From Helicobacter pylori (GTDB lineage Bacteria > Campylobacterota > Campylobacteria > Campylobacterales > Helicobacteraceae): a stretch of 64,000 bases of DNA. The notes beneath the pieces were generated by a model. It had not been told where the DNA came from. It worked only from the letters and a program-made list of their open reading frames with translations, and did not search any database. Shown here piece by piece: positions 63,775 through 64,000 of this stretch. Positions within the stretch are counted from its first letter, which is position 1; every line of letters starts with the position of its first letter. The stretch lies in the NCBI RefSeq assembly GCF_009689985.1, contig NZ_QBAW01000001.1, positions 62,001-126,000 on the forward strand. Direction: 5' to 3'. Made by a program: the position numbers and the translations under genes.

Positions 63775-64000
63775 TTATCAAATACGCATAAGCGTTATTT
63801 AATACTCTCTTATTTTTTTATTTCGTTGGTGTTGCTTTTTTATTTCTTTTATTTTTGAGTTGTTTGGGTTGTTGGGGGTTGGTGTTTAAAATTTGATAAG
63901 GATAGATCCATTGCAAAAGAACATGAATTGAAATATATTTATTTTGAATTACTAAATTTGCTAGATAAACAAGTGATTTATGATCTACGCTTGAATATGC
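63775..64000. other. window end, A/T- and G/T-rich region without a clear gene
   Basis: Starts with T-rich runs and a G/T-rich stretch, then an open frame from about 63857 to the right edge (reads ...KEHELKYIYFELLNLLDKQ...) without a good start codon or ribosome binding site. It may be the beginning or a remnant of a gene beyond the edge; not called. Confidence 0.3.

Noticed and set aside
1-64000. CRISPR arrays, insertion sequences, tRNA and rRNA genes
   Set aside because: Looked for repeat-spacer patterns, transposase motifs and tRNA-like cloverleaf segments in the intergenic regions; none seen.

Overview
The window is a stretch of Helicobacter pylori (or very close relative) chromosome. 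The evidence is the AT-rich base composition, TATAAT -10 boxes without clear -35 boxes, and an unmistakable gene set: lpp20, Hor-type outer membrane proteins, fecA3, rocF, a BcgI-like restriction pair with a poly-G tract, and the serS-pflB and flgA-ubiX-coaD-tmk orders shared with Campylobacterota. Locus numbers quoted (HPxxxx) are strain 26695 numbers from memory. No rRNA, tRNA, CRISPR array or insertion sequence was seen.

Layout. 1-4.2 kb: TolC-like protein (cut by the edge), HlyD-like adaptor and two ABC-2 permeases. 4.2-15.2 kb: a long, tightly packed plus-strand housekeeping run (HemJ-like, menG/ubiE, xseB, a nitrilase-like pseudoenzyme, serS, pflB, uvrD/rep, flgA, ubiX, coaD, tmk, comFC). 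15.2-18.5 kb: BcgI-like restriction-modification pair whose specificity gene is switched off by a G13 tract. 18.5-34.2 kb: polA, two outer membrane proteins, ilvE, an Mla-type lipid transport operon, cytochrome c peroxidase, dnaE, a pseudouridine synthase and a thioredoxin. 34.5-37 kb: the LpoB-like/Lpp20 lipoprotein operon.

37.3-45.5 kb is a defence island: a type I restriction-modification locus (hsdS, hsdM, hsdR, M48-type peptidase). Between hsdS and hsdM lies an Abi_2-like HEPN protein with an RX4H motif. Beside it is a compact structured RNA gene with its own extended -10 promoter, a 9-bp closing stem, an inner hairpin and a U-tract. This resembles the abiF/Abi_2 plus ncRNA arrangement and is the most interesting item in the window. 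hsdM and hsdR each carry a frameshift, and a GmrSD-like DUF262/DUF1524 gene at 52.3-54.1 kb carries two, one of them next to a GAAAAAAA octamer repeat. With the OFF BcgI-like specificity gene, every restriction system in the window looks silenced, while the HEPN gene and the RNA are intact.

45.6-64 kb: fecA3 with a NikR-type operator, an arginase - amino acid permease - alanine dehydrogenase cluster, a Hor-like outer membrane protein, nadK, recN, an RqcH-like gene, small hypothetical genes (two of them tandem paralogues), dnaQ-like, rpe and fbp. Relative to strain 26695 numbering, the order runs down from HP1489 to HP1454 and then jumps to HP1404-HP1384, so the junction at about 37 kb marks a chromosomal rearrangement.
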